DNA of 36,097 bases from Bacteroidaceae bacterium (GCA_017558175.1 JAFYWH010000014.1:1-36097); one strand, 5' to 3'. Numbered from the stretch's first letter, positions 8,049-14,892 are shown. Numbers and translations are program-made. The notes: generated by a model from the sequence alone, not told the origin.

Positions 8049-9341
8049 ATGAATTTTGTAGAAGAATTGACATGGCGTGGCATGGTGCACACCATCATGC
8101 CGGGCACAGAAGAATTGTTGGCTAAGGAACAAGTAACTGCTTACTTGGGCATCGACCCTACTGCCGACTCTTTGCACATCGGTCACCTTTGTGGTGTGAT
8201 GATGCTCCGTCACTTCCAGCGTTGCGGTCACAAGCCATTGGCTTTGGTGGGTGGTGCAACTGGTATGATTGGCGACCCATCGGGTAAGTCAGCAGAACGT
8301 AACTTGTTGAACGAAGAAACTTTGCGTCACAACGTATCTTGCATTCAGAAGCAGTTGGCCAAGTTCCTCGACTTCGATAGCGATGCTGCGAACAAGGCTG
8401 AGTTGGTAAACAACTACGACTGGATGAAGGACTATACATTCCTTGATTTTGCACGCGAAATCGGTAAGCACATTACCGTAAACTATATGATGGCAAAGGA
8501 TAGCGTACAGAAGCGCCTTAATGGTGAAGCTCGCGACGGTTTGTCATTTACTGAATTTACTTACCAATTGTTGCAAGGTTATGACTTCCTTTACTTGTGG
8601 GAAAACAAGAACTGTAAGCTTCAGTTGGGTGGTTCTGACCAATGGGGTAACATCACAACTGGTACAGAATTGATCCGTCGTACTAAGGGTGGCGAAGCAT
8701 TCGCTTTGACTTGTCCGTTGATTACTAAGGCCGATGGTGGTAAGTTCGGTAAGACTGAATCGGGTAACATCTGGTTGGATCCTCGCTATACTTCTCCATA
8801 CAAGTTCTACCAATTCTGGTTGAACGTGAGCGACGACGATGCTGCCAAGTACATCAAGATCTTTACTTCTCTTACAAAGGAAGAAATCGAAGGCTTGATT
8901 GCTGAACATACTGAAGCTCCTCACCTCCGTGTATTGCAGAAGCGTTTGGCTAAGGAAGTGACTATCATGGTTCACTCGGAAGAAGACTACAATGCAGCTG
9001 TAGAAGCATCGGGCATCCTCTTCGGTAATGCTACATCAGATGCTTTGAAGAAGCTCGACGAACAGACTTTGCTCGCTGTATTCGAAGGCGTTCCTCAGTT
9101 CGAAGTATCTAAGGAAGCGTTGGCAGAAGGCGTTAAGGCTGTAGATTTGTTTGTAGATAATGCAGCTATCTTCGCTTCAAAGGGCGAAATGCGTAAGCTC
9201 GTTCAGGGTGGTGGTGTTTCTTTGAACAAGGAAAAGCTCGCTGCTTTCGACCAAGTTATCACTACTGCAGATTTATTGGATGAAAAGTACTTGCTTGTTC
9301 AGCGCGGTAAGAAGAACTATTATTTGGTGATCGCTAAGTAA
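8049..9341 (+). CDS. tyrS: Tyrosyl-tRNA synthetase
   Basis: TyrS charges tRNA-Tyr. At 430 residues it has the bacterial TyrS layout: class I HIGH motif HIGHL at 43-47, the tyrosine-site region [20 protein letters not shown] (about 178-197, with GSDQWGN following), a KMSKS-equivalent KFGKT (about 233), and a C-terminal S4 RNA-binding domain ([16 protein letters not shown], about 380-395). It has its own promoter and a strong terminator. Strong codon bias agrees with high expression. Confidence 0.97.
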   Translation: MNFVEELTWRGMVHTIMPGTEELLAKEQVTAYLGIDPTADSLHIGHLCGVMMLRHFQRCGHKPLALVGGATGMIGDPSGKSAERNLLNEETLRHNVSCIQKQLAKFLDFDSDAANKAELVNNYDWMKDYTFLDFAREIGKHITVNYMMAKDSVQKRLNGEARDGLSFTEFTYQLLQGYDFLYLWENKNCKLQLGGSDQWGNITTGTELIRRTKGGEAFALTCPLITKADGGKFGKTESGNIWLDPRYTSPYKFYQFWLNVSDDDAAKYIKIFTSLTKEEIEGLIAEHTEAPHLRVLQKRLAKEVTIMVHSEEDYNAAVEASGILFGNATSDALKKLDEQTLLAVFEGVPQFEVSKEALAEGVKAVDLFVDNAAIFASKGEMRKLVQGGGVSLNKEKLAAFDQVITTADLLDEKYLLVQRGKKNYYLVIAK

Positions 9342-9362
9342 TAAATACTAAACCATATAATT

Positions 9363-9400
9363 AAAACGGATATGCCGAAAATGGCATATCCGTTTTTTTT
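9363..9400 (+). terminator. Intrinsic terminator of tyrS
   Basis: AAAACGGATATGCC (9363-9376) pairs perfectly with GGCATATCCGTTTT (9383-9396) around GAAAAT, followed by T-run to 9400. The 14-bp stem lies 21 bp after the tyrS stop. It also marks the left edge of the accessory island. Confidence 0.95.
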
Positions 9401-9414
9401 GAGTATAAAACCAG

Positions 9415-9505
9415 GTTTCACAAGTTTCACGCACTCATAAGTGCTTGATTCTCATTTTCATCTTGTGAACCTTGGGTAGATTCACCAAGCTTCACAGGTT
9501 TCACC
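9415..9505. repeat. GTGAAAC repeat cluster at the left edge of the island
   Basis: GTTTCACAAGTTTCAC at 9415-9430 overlaps the stop of the VapE-like gene. A looser set of three half-sites, GATTCACC, GCTTCACA and GTTTCACC, spans 9479-9505 inside its 3' coding end. On the minus strand the core reads GTGAAACTTGTGAAAC. The same motif is dense at 14621-14846, at the other end of the island. Confidence 0.8.
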
Positions 9506-10641
9506 AAATAAACATTTCCTTTTCGGGTATGCAACTTCTTAGCGCCCACCTTAGTCATCACATTGCCGATGCGCTGAGGCTTCACCCCCTGCATCACTTT
9601 CGGGAAACGCTTCTGAAGGTGGTTGTAGATATCTGTTGCTGTTAAGTGCAGACAAGATTCACCCTCCTTTGGCAAAGCAAATACCTTATAAAATACTTCT
9701 TCCTCCGGCGAATGGCGATAATAAGCACGATTGTGTTCCTGAATTTCTTGTTCTTCCTCCTTCGAAAGCCAGTAACGTTTGCCCGATTCCAATTCAAACT
9801 TCAGTTGGGCATAGACTTGGGCATAATCGATGGCCGAACAGTCAATCGGTTTTTCCACTTCGATACAGAGAAAGCGTCGGCTTCCTGTCTCGTCAGTCAA
9901 CAAAGCTTTTTCATTGCTTGTACCAATGAAGGAAGCAATTCTTGGCAAGTCGCTATAGTATGCCTTGAAGCACTTGCGGTAGTTCACTTTCTTCATCTGC
10001 ATCAGGTTCTTCAGGATGGTCATCATGCGCTCGGTGTATTGGTCGAACTCATCCATGTTGATCAATCCGAAGGTAGAAATCTTCTGCTCGCATCCGCTGG
10101 TCGATGTGATGGCGAACTTGTCCGTGTAGTAAGCTCGAAGCTCCTCCGGCAAGATCATCGAACAGAAAGTAGACTTGCACATCCCTTGCTCCGCACTTAT
10201 CAAGATAGGTGCTACGGCATTGGCACAACGGGCCGGATAGCCCAACCATTGTGCCACCATGCCCAACATCCATCGGTGGAAGCCGTTGAGCCATATCGAC
10301 TTACCCGAAACTCGGGCACCTAACATCGTCACACGATCGGTGCCGTCCCATTCGGGAAGCGCATCGATATAATCCTTGAAAGGGTGGTGAGTAGGGATTC
10401 GTTCGGAGAAGAGGAAGCGCTTTACATCGGTATCCTTACAATCCACTCCGTCCATCATGGCTTCGAAGCTGAGGGTGTTCATCATTCGTTTGTCTATCAT
10501 TCGATAGGTGTTCTCATTCTTCGGTTTGCACTCCGGCATGTCAGTCAAGACGTTGTAACGGAAATCGAAGTTTTCAGAAAGGAAGATCTGAAGATCATTC
10601 AACTTTGGGTTGGCACCCATAAGAATTTGTGTTTTGTTCAT
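9427..10641 (-). CDS. VapE-type (virulence-associated protein E) helicase/ATPase
   Basis: VapE-domain proteins are AAA+/SF3-like ATPases found in phages, satellites and other mobile elements, often fused to a primase. In this 404-residue copy the ATPase core is visible: a Walker A-like SAEQGMCKST at 149-158 (Cys in place of the usual Gly before KST), Walker B LINMDEFD at 193-200, and a sensor block FIGTSNEKALLTDETGSRRF at 238-257. No N-terminal primase domain is present, so it is shorter than the primase-VapE proteins of about 700 residues, and none is encoded upstream. The C-terminal about 60 residues after KLHTRKGNVYLVKP look disordered and include repeat DNA. Two diverged promoter copies lie upstream. 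A replication-initiation role is inference. Confidence 0.85.
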   Translation of the reverse strand: MNKTQILMGANPKLNDLQIFLSENFDFRYNVLTDMPECKPKNENTYRMIDKRMMNTLSFEAMMDGVDCKDTDVKRFLFSERIPTHHPFKDYIDALPEWDGTDRVTMLGARVSGKSIWLNGFHRWMLGMVAQWLGYPARCANAVAPILISAEQGMCKSTFCSMILPEELRAYYTDKFAITSTSGCEQKISTFGLINMDEFDQYTERMMTILKNLMQMKKVNYRKCFKAYYSDLPRIASFIGTSNEKALLTDETGSRRFLCIEVEKPIDCSAIDYAQVYAQLKFELESGKRYWLSKEEEQEIQEHNRAYYRHSPEEEVFYKVFALPKEGESCLHLTATDIYNHLQKRFPKVMQGVKPQRIGNVMTKVGAKKLHTRKGNVYLVKPVKLGESTQGSQDENENQALMSA

Positions 10642-11025
10642 AATAGTTTGTTTTTTAAGTTTATGGTTGCAAATATACAGTCTCGTTTGAACAGGAATAT
10701 CAGATAGTATGAGCTGCTATGAGAATGAAGGAAAAATTCTCGTTTAACTACATATTGTCTTGTTTTTTCGGTGGCGAAGATACCACATCTGTATAGCGGT
10801 TGTCAAGTCTTTTGAGGATTATTTACCGAAAAAGTTTATTGATGTTCGCAGATAGTTTATGTGCTTTTCGGTGGCAAATGTACAAAACTGAAAAGGTGAA
10901 GTCAAGGTTTTGAGCGATAATTTTATTAAAAGAAGTGAAATATATTCATTCACTTTTTAATAAAAGTGGTTATGTGTTGATTATCATGGAGTGATATAAA
11001 ATCAAGGTTATTATGTCGTGTTTAG
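10642..11025. promoter_or_regulatory. 384-bp gap with tandem duplicated promoter-like segments facing the VapE gene
   Basis: No gene is seen. Two related segments of about 60 bp (10762-10822 and 10861-10922) share TTTTCGGTGGC and, further right, GTCAAG then TTTTGAG. On the minus strand each contains TTGAC followed after 20-21 bp by a -7-like box: TACATTTG (10875-10882, TTG at 10903-10905, ideal 20-bp spacing) and the weaker TATCTTCG of the left copy. A third -7 match, TATATTTG, at 10670-10677 would give a leader of about 25 nt. ACCGAAAAAG (10825-10834) can pair with CTTTTCGGT (10864-10872). Confidence 0.6.
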
Positions 11026-11655
11026 ATGTTCAAAATTAGTCAGGAATCAATAAAAAAGAATATTATGAGTGTAAAAAATAGTAATACTACAAGTGATTAT
11101 ATTGAATGGGATTCAGCCATTAATCTTATCCATAAATTATACCGTGATGGTGATTACCGTATGAGTTTGCTTGTCGGTTGTGGAATCTTTTTTGGTACTA
11201 GAATTTCCGATACATTGCAAATAACTTGGGCAATGTTATTAGATGATGATAGATTTGAACTGATTGAGAAGAAAACCAAGAAAAGAAGAGAAATCAAAAT
11301 CAACAATGGTTTCCAAAAGCACATCAAAGATTGCTTCAAGGCTCTTGCTGTTACCGACAAGTCGGAACATTGTTTCATTAGTCGGAAGAAAAGAGTTTTC
11401 AGCACTCAAAGAATCAATGTTCTATTAAAAGAAATGAAAAAGAAGTATGGATTAAAATCAGTCAAGAATTTAAGTACTCATAGCCTTAGAAAAACATTCG
11501 GCAGACACATCTACGAATGTGCAAATGAAAATGGTGAAATGGCATTGATTATGTTATCAGAATTATTCAATCATTCCAATATCAGTATAACAAAGAGATA
11601 TTTAGGGCTAAGAAGAGAAGAATTATTGCGGTGTTATGATTTGTTGGAATTCTAA
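11026..11655 (+). CDS. Minimal tyrosine recombinase (integrase catalytic domain only)
   Basis: All active-site residues of tyrosine recombinases are visible in the 209 residues: R59 (GTRISDTL), a lysine in KKTKKRREIK (82-91), H152 and R155 (THSLRKTFGRH), H183 (FNHSNIS) and nucleophile Y192 (RYLGL), with the usual 9-residue H-Y spacing. There is no SAM-like core-binding domain and no arm-binding domain; only about 25 residues precede the catalytic fold. An alternative start at 11065 (MSVKNSN) would remove 13 residues. The DNA is AT-rich compared with tyrS or the VapE gene, consistent with transfer. The gene is convergent with the XRE operon across a small bidirectional terminator. Confidence 0.88.
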   Translation: MFKISQESIKKNIMSVKNSNTTSDYIEWDSAINLIHKLYRDGDYRMSLLVGCGIFFGTRISDTLQITWAMLLDDDRFELIEKKTKKRREIKINNGFQKHIKDCFKALAVTDKSEHCFISRKKRVFSTQRINVLLKEMKKKYGLKSVKNLSTHSLRKTFGRHIYECANENGEMALIMLSELFNHSNISITKRYLGLRREELLRCYDLLEF

Positions 11656-11660
11656 AAATA

Positions 11661-11682
11661 TGGCGGATATATAAATCCGCCA
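11661..11682. terminator. Bidirectional terminator between integrase and XRE operon
   Basis: TGGCGGAT (11661-11668) and ATCCGCCA (11675-11682) form a perfect 8-bp stem around ATATAA, six bases after the integrase stop and five before the XRE stop. On the minus strand the stem is followed by ATATTTTTAG; on the plus strand by a less T-rich tail. Confidence 0.75.
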
Positions 11683-11687
11683 CTGTA

Positions 11688-11897
11688 TTATTGTTCCCAA
11701 TCACTTTCTTCTAATTGGAATATATCATCTAATCTTTTCTCAAACACACTCGCAATTTTTAGAGCAAGTACAGTCGAAGGTACATATTTTCCTTGTTCTA
11801 TCGCATTTATTGTTTGACGACTAACTTGTACCAACTCGGCTAATTGTTGTTGAGTTATGCGTTTAATGGCTCTTTCAACACGGATATTGTTTGTCAT
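11688..11897 (-). CDS. XRE-family helix-turn-helix regulator
   Basis: The 69-residue protein is a bare Cro/CI-type HTH: VERAIKRITQQQLAELVQVS at 8-27, then RQTINAIEQGKYVPS (recognition helix, 28-42), then ALKIASVFEKRLDDIFQLE. It is the last gene of a three-gene operon; its start overlaps the end of the preceding membrane-protein gene by 23 bp. Small XRE proteins of this type usually repress their own operon, and the operon promoter contains a 20-bp near-palindrome (12800-12819) that is a good operator candidate. That link is inference. Confidence 0.92.
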   Translation of the reverse strand: MTNNIRVERAIKRITQQQLAELVQVSRQTINAIEQGKYVPSTVLALKIASVFEKRLDDIFQLEESDWEQ

Positions 11898-12297
11898 AAC
11901 TAAGTTGTTTATTTTGAAAATATAAAGTACCCTTAAATATCACTACATACAAAGGAATCATATTGAATAATACTATTATATTAAGAATGATTGTACCTAT
12001 CTCAAATGGAATGAAACGCACTATAATTGTCTGAAGAACTGGCTTCAAAAGATATAGGGCAATGTATAAAATGGCAGTTGTAACCAAACTTTTAAATCGT
12101 ATGGATTGTACACGTTCATCTTCATCTTTCTCTCTCGTAAAAGCAATAAGCAAAAAACCTACTTCAAAGAGGAAATATCCCATCTGATACAAATTGTATT
12201 CTTGTAACAGAGTGAATAATATAACTATAAAGCCAATGAATGAAAATGACCATCCCCAATATTGCCATTTGTACGGCAGTAATTTATAAGTTCTCAT
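11875..12297 (-). CDS. Small membrane protein with KDEDE-SIR motif, paralogue 1
   Basis: I do not recognise a named family. The 140 residues show four hydrophobic segments (about 14-31, 38-53, 70-88 and 98-122). A cytoplasm-like stretch REKDEDERVQSIR at 55-67 separates segments 2 and 3. The same motif, KEKDEDECIASIR, is at the equivalent place in the upstream gene, so the two are paralogues. The gene starts 11 bp after the upstream gene and overlaps the XRE regulator, so the three form one operon. Small membrane proteins paired with XRE regulators are common in Bacteroidetes and Firmicutes, but the role is unknown to me. Confidence 0.8.
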   Translation of the reverse strand: MRTYKLLPYKWQYWGWSFSFIGFIVILFTLLQEYNLYQMGYFLFEVGFLLIAFTREKDEDERVQSIRFKSLVTTAILYIALYLLKPVLQTIIVRFIPFEIGTIILNIIVLFNMIPLYVVIFKGTLYFQNKQLSYDKQYPC

Positions 12298-12308
12298 AAT
12301 GATGTAAT

Positions 12309-12770
12309 TTAATTTTTTCTAAACATGTAAATATCCCAAGTGTATTTAATAATAAAAAGCAAAAGAAGACTGAACATATAGATAGCCATAAAATTCAGAT
12401 ATGGTAAACCAAATATAAGCATTGTACCTACTATCAACAATATACAGTTCACAATTATTGCCCATATTAAAGCATTCATTCTAATGCTTGCAATGCATTC
12501 GTCTTCATCCTTTTCTTTAGAAAAACCAATGAATAACATAGAAATCGTCAAGAAAATAACAATAACTTCATCTGTCCATGAATCATTTTCTGTTATACAT
12601 AGAAACTTTGTATCAGAAAAGCCATCAAATAGGGCTACTGCATTAGAACCGCCAATTTCAATGAATGTTCCATTACTAAACAAATAACCTATTCCCCACA
12701 AAAGGAACGGAATAAATAAACACCAACCAATCTTTCTAAAGACAATTGGAAATAAATACTTTGACTTCAT
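12309..12770 (-). CDS. Small membrane protein with KDEDE-SIR motif, paralogue 2
   Basis: The frame is open to 12842, but ATG at 12770 (MKSKYLFPIV) is chosen because the promoter -7 element lies at 12797-12804, upstream codons would be untranscribed, and the sequence from here looks like its paralogue. The 153 residues have four hydrophobic segments (about 14-31, 68-83, 98-119, 122-146). Segments 1 and 2 are separated by a longer loop than in the paralogue, about 35 residues and rich in Gly, Asp and Glu. The shared motif KEKDEDECIASIR is at 85-97. It is the first gene of the operon with 11875-12297 and the XRE gene. Function unknown. Confidence 0.78.
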   Translation of the reverse strand: MKSKYLFPIVFRKIGWCLFIPFLLWGIGYLFSNGTFIEIGGSNAVALFDGFSDTKFLCITENDSWTDEVIVIFLTISMLFIGFSKEKDEDECIASIRMNALIWAIIVNCILLIVGTMLIFGLPYLNFMAIYMFSLLLLFIIKYTWDIYMFRKN

Positions 12771-12796
12771 ACTATTGTGATTTATAATGTTTGTTG

Positions 12797-12828
12797 CAAA
12801 TGTAATGTATACTTTACATATGGACAAA
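12797..12828 (-). promoter_or_regulatory. Promoter with embedded palindromic operator for the membrane protein/XRE operon
   Basis: On the minus strand TTTG (12825-12828), exactly 20 bp, then TACATTTG (12797-12804) is an ideal Bacteroidetes promoter. The spacer is filled by ATGTAATGTATACTTTACAT (12800-12819), a 20-bp palindrome with nine of ten half-site positions matching, which also overlaps the -7 box. A bound repressor here would block the polymerase. The XRE protein of the same operon is the obvious candidate. Confidence 0.8.
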
Positions 12829-12890
12829 TAAAAGAGACACAAAGTGAATTGTTTAAGACATTTTAACTGTGTAATATACTTTTTTCATTT

Positions 12891-12924
12891 CTAATATTCA
12901 CTAATGTACAGTACTGAATATTAG
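12891..12924. repeat. Inverted repeat in the AT-rich gap
   Basis: CTAATATTCA (12891-12900) and TGAATATTAG (12915-12924) are perfect 10-bp arms around 14 bp that include GTACAGTAC. No gene or promoter explains it. It lies upstream of the promoter at 12797-12828 and could be a second regulatory or recombinase site. Confidence 0.6.
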
Positions 12925-13296
12925 TATATGGTTATAAATCACTGAAAACAGGAGATTGAGTTTATTTGATTTTTGAATATTACCATTGATTTTTCTTCAT
13001 AATTTGTTAATGTTGTTGGTTAGAATTTTAAAGATGCTTTAATTCAGTAAAACAATGATATGATATAACCGACTATCTAACTTAAAGTGAGTTTAGCATA
13101 TTATAGTTATATTTACAATGTTTTCAACAAGTTTACAATAACCATTTATAAGAATAAAGTTTCTAAATTACGCATTTTCAGTATAGAATAAGGATTTTAG
13201 TTTCCGGCGGAAAACTCAAATTGCCAGCAGAAATCAAGGCTGTTTGTTCACCTTTTGTTAGCTTGCTTTTCCAATCATTAGATCAAACTAATCATC

Positions 13297-13386
13297 ATTT
13301 GTTTTATGCGCTGAACAAAAATGCATTAAATTTGTTTTGCACGCTGAACAAATTTGGGCAAAAATCGTTCAACGCGCAAAACAAAT
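13297..13386. repeat. Three 20-bp repeats upstream of the ATPase gene
   Basis: ATTTGTTTTATGCGCTGAAC (13297-13316), ATTTGTTTTGCACGCTGAAC (13330-13349) and an inverted copy GTTCAACGCGCAAAACAAAT (13367-13386) share ATTTGTTTTnnnCGYTGAAC. Copies 2 and 3 form an inverted repeat with 18 of 20 positions matching. Their spacing just upstream of the promoter suggests protein-binding sites or a structured element. Confidence 0.75.
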
Positions 13387-13414
13387 CAATGAAATTCCAT
13401 ACAAAAAACAAATA

Positions 13415-13470
13415 GTTCACAAGTTTGTGGACCACAAACTTGTGAACCACAAAAAGAATTGATACATTTG
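13415..13470 (+). promoter_or_regulatory. Perfect palindrome overlapping the ATPase promoter
   Basis: GTTCACAAGTTTGTGG (13415-13430), one base, then CCACAAACTTGTGAAC (13432-13447) form a perfect 16-bp inverted repeat. TTG at 13440-13442 within its right arm, a 20-bp spacer and TACATTTG at 13463-13470 make an ideal Bacteroidetes promoter 25 bp before the ATPase ATG. The palindrome therefore covers the -33 region and is a likely operator. Its core TTCACAAGTTT is shared with the repeats at 14621-14846. Confidence 0.78.
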
Positions 13471-13494
13471 CACTTACGCTAAAAAGGATGGGAT

Positions 13495-14619
13495 ATGAAG
13501 AAGTCATTTATATACGGAGTTTCTGTATCTGGCGAGAACTTTACCGATAGAGTGGAAGAAACCAGAAGATTGGCAATGGATTTTGAAAATGGAGTGAATG
13601 TGATACTCATCTCTCCACGACGAATGGGGAAAACATCGCTGGTTAAGAAGGTGCAGAATCAGATAAGCAATCCAAAAATAAAAGTGGTTTATATGGACAT
13701 TTATGATTGTAGAAGTGAGTATGACTTTTACAACAAATTTGCCACAACCATCTTGAAAGAAACATCCGGCAAGATGGAGTTGTTCCTTGATAATGTGAAG
13801 CAATTCCTCACAAGAATTTCACCCAAGATTTCTTTCAGTCCTGACCCAAATATGGATTACTCCGTATCTTTGGGTATTACCCCCAAAGACTATTCGCCCG
13901 AAGAAATTCTTAACCTTCCCGAACAAATGGCTACCAAGATGGGTATACATATCGTTGTATGTATGGATGAATTTCAGCAAATAGGCGAGTGGAGCGATTC
14001 GTTGACCATCCAAAAACGAATGCGTTCGGTTTGGCAACATCATCAAAATGCTTCCTATTGTATGTTCGGAAGTAAGAAACATTTGTTGACCAATCTTTTC
14101 CAAAGTAAGAGAATGCCATTCTATCATTTTGGAGATACCATTTATTTGAAACCTATATCGACAGACGATTGGATTCCTTTCGTTTGTGGAAAATTCGCAG
14201 AAAAAGGAAAGACTATTTCCGAAGAGTTTGTGAGAAGAATTTGTACAATCGTTGATAACCATTCTTCGTATGTACAACAATTGTCTTGGAACATTTTAGT
14301 CAATACGGATAAGGAAGTGACCGAGGAAATTTTCGAGCAAGGATTATCCGAATTGTTGGCCCAATGCACTCCTCTTTTCATTCAGCAGATACAGGGGCTG
14401 ACTACCTATCAGATGAATCTCATCCGTTGTCTTTGCCAAGGTATTCGTAAAGATTTCACTTCAAAAGCTGTTTTGGATACTTACCAGTTGGGAAGTAAAT
14501 CCAACATTAGCCGATTGAAAAAAACATTGGAAGAAAAGGAGATTATCGATACTGAGGGTGAAATTGTGACTTTAGCCGATCCTGTCTTTGCCATTTGGTT
14601 TAAAAAGGAATGTATGTAG
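13495..14619 (+). CDS. AAA/STAND-type ATP-binding protein (ATPase_2-like) with C-terminal winged helix
   Basis: The 374 residues look like the ATPase_2 (archaeal-ATPase-like) proteins common in Bacteroidetes. Walker A is SPRRMGKTSLV at 40-50, Walker B IHIVVCMDEF at 151-160, followed by a sensor-like ASYCMFGSKKHLL (about 186-198). The C-terminal about 75 residues (GLTTYQMNLIRCLC onward, with SNISRLKKTLEEKEII) resemble a winged helix. The role is not known; related proteins have been proposed in transfer, defence and regulation, none demonstrated for this one. It has a strong promoter with a large palindrome upstream and is followed by repeat-rich DNA. Confidence 0.82.
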   Translation: MKKSFIYGVSVSGENFTDRVEETRRLAMDFENGVNVILISPRRMGKTSLVKKVQNQISNPKIKVVYMDIYDCRSEYDFYNKFATTILKETSGKMELFLDNVKQFLTRISPKISFSPDPNMDYSVSLGITPKDYSPEEILNLPEQMATKMGIHIVVCMDEFQQIGEWSDSLTIQKRMRSVWQHHQNASYCMFGSKKHLLTNLFQSKRMPFYHFGDTIYLKPISTDDWIPFVCGKFAEKGKTISEEFVRRICTIVDNHSSYVQQLSWNILVNTDKEVTEEIFEQGLSELLAQCTPLFIQQIQGLTTYQMNLIRCLCQGIRKDFTSKAVLDTYQLGSKSNISRLKKTLEEKEIIDTEGEIVTLADPVFAIWFKKECM

Positions 14620-14620
14620 C

Positions 14621-14846
14621 CTTCACAAGTTTCACCGATAGATAACCAATTGATATACAATATCTCCGCGTGAAACTTTGCCCTTCACCGAAGGTTCACC
14701 AAGTTTCACACACACTCGGTAAACCTATTCAACTTTTATTGAGCAAGACAAAAAGCGTGAAACTTGTGAAACCTCTGTGAATGCTTGAAGTTTCACATGA
14801 GTAATTTGATAATCAACAAGTTAGCTATCGGTGAAACTTGTGAAAC
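14621..14846. repeat. Dense GTGAAACTTGTGAAAC repeat array at the right edge of the island
   Basis: Within 226 bp lie several copies in both orientations. Full or near-full copies are CTTCACAAGTTTCACC (14621-14636), GGTTCACCAAGTTTCAC (14693-14709), GTGAAACTTGTGAAACC (14757-14773) and GTGAAACTTGTGAAAC (14831-14846). Half-sites occur at 14670, 14684, 14777 and 14790. Each full copy is two GTGAAAC half-sites 9 bp apart. No coding sequence is present. This looks like an iteron or multi-site protein-binding array rather than CRISPR, since there are no uniform spacers. Confidence 0.85.
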
Positions 14847-14892
14847 TTTTATTCAAACCTTTTTAAAATTTTCGTCCAAACAAGTAAAATAA

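Larger units (their letters stand above)
12843..13494. other. 650-bp AT-rich intergenic region with several repeat structures
   Basis: No convincing gene. Besides the inverted repeat at 12891-12924, it has a pair of related boxes, TTTCCGGCGGAAA (13201-13213) and TTGCCAGCAGAAA (13220-13232). It also has three copies of a 20-bp repeat at 13297, 13330 and (inverted) 13367, and a perfect 33-bp palindrome at 13415-13447 next to the ATPase promoter. The short open frame at 13221-13415 runs through these repeats and is not credible as a gene. Confidence 0.6.

Noticed and set aside
9646..10323. 225-codon plus-strand open frame inside the VapE gene
   Set aside because: The minus-strand frame has clear ATPase motifs; the plus frame has none and no promoter.
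13221..13415. 64-codon open frame before the ATPase
   Set aside because: It runs through three copies of a DNA repeat and has a low-complexity Asn/Lys/Phe composition; better read as noncoding.
14621..14846. CRISPR array
   Set aside because: The repeats are short, in both orientations and irregularly spaced, and there are no cas genes or uniform spacers.
9415..14846. att direct repeats flanking the island
   Set aside because: By eye I found only the GTGAAAC repeats, which occur many times; no single longer direct repeat unique to the two ends was seen, so no att site is claimed.
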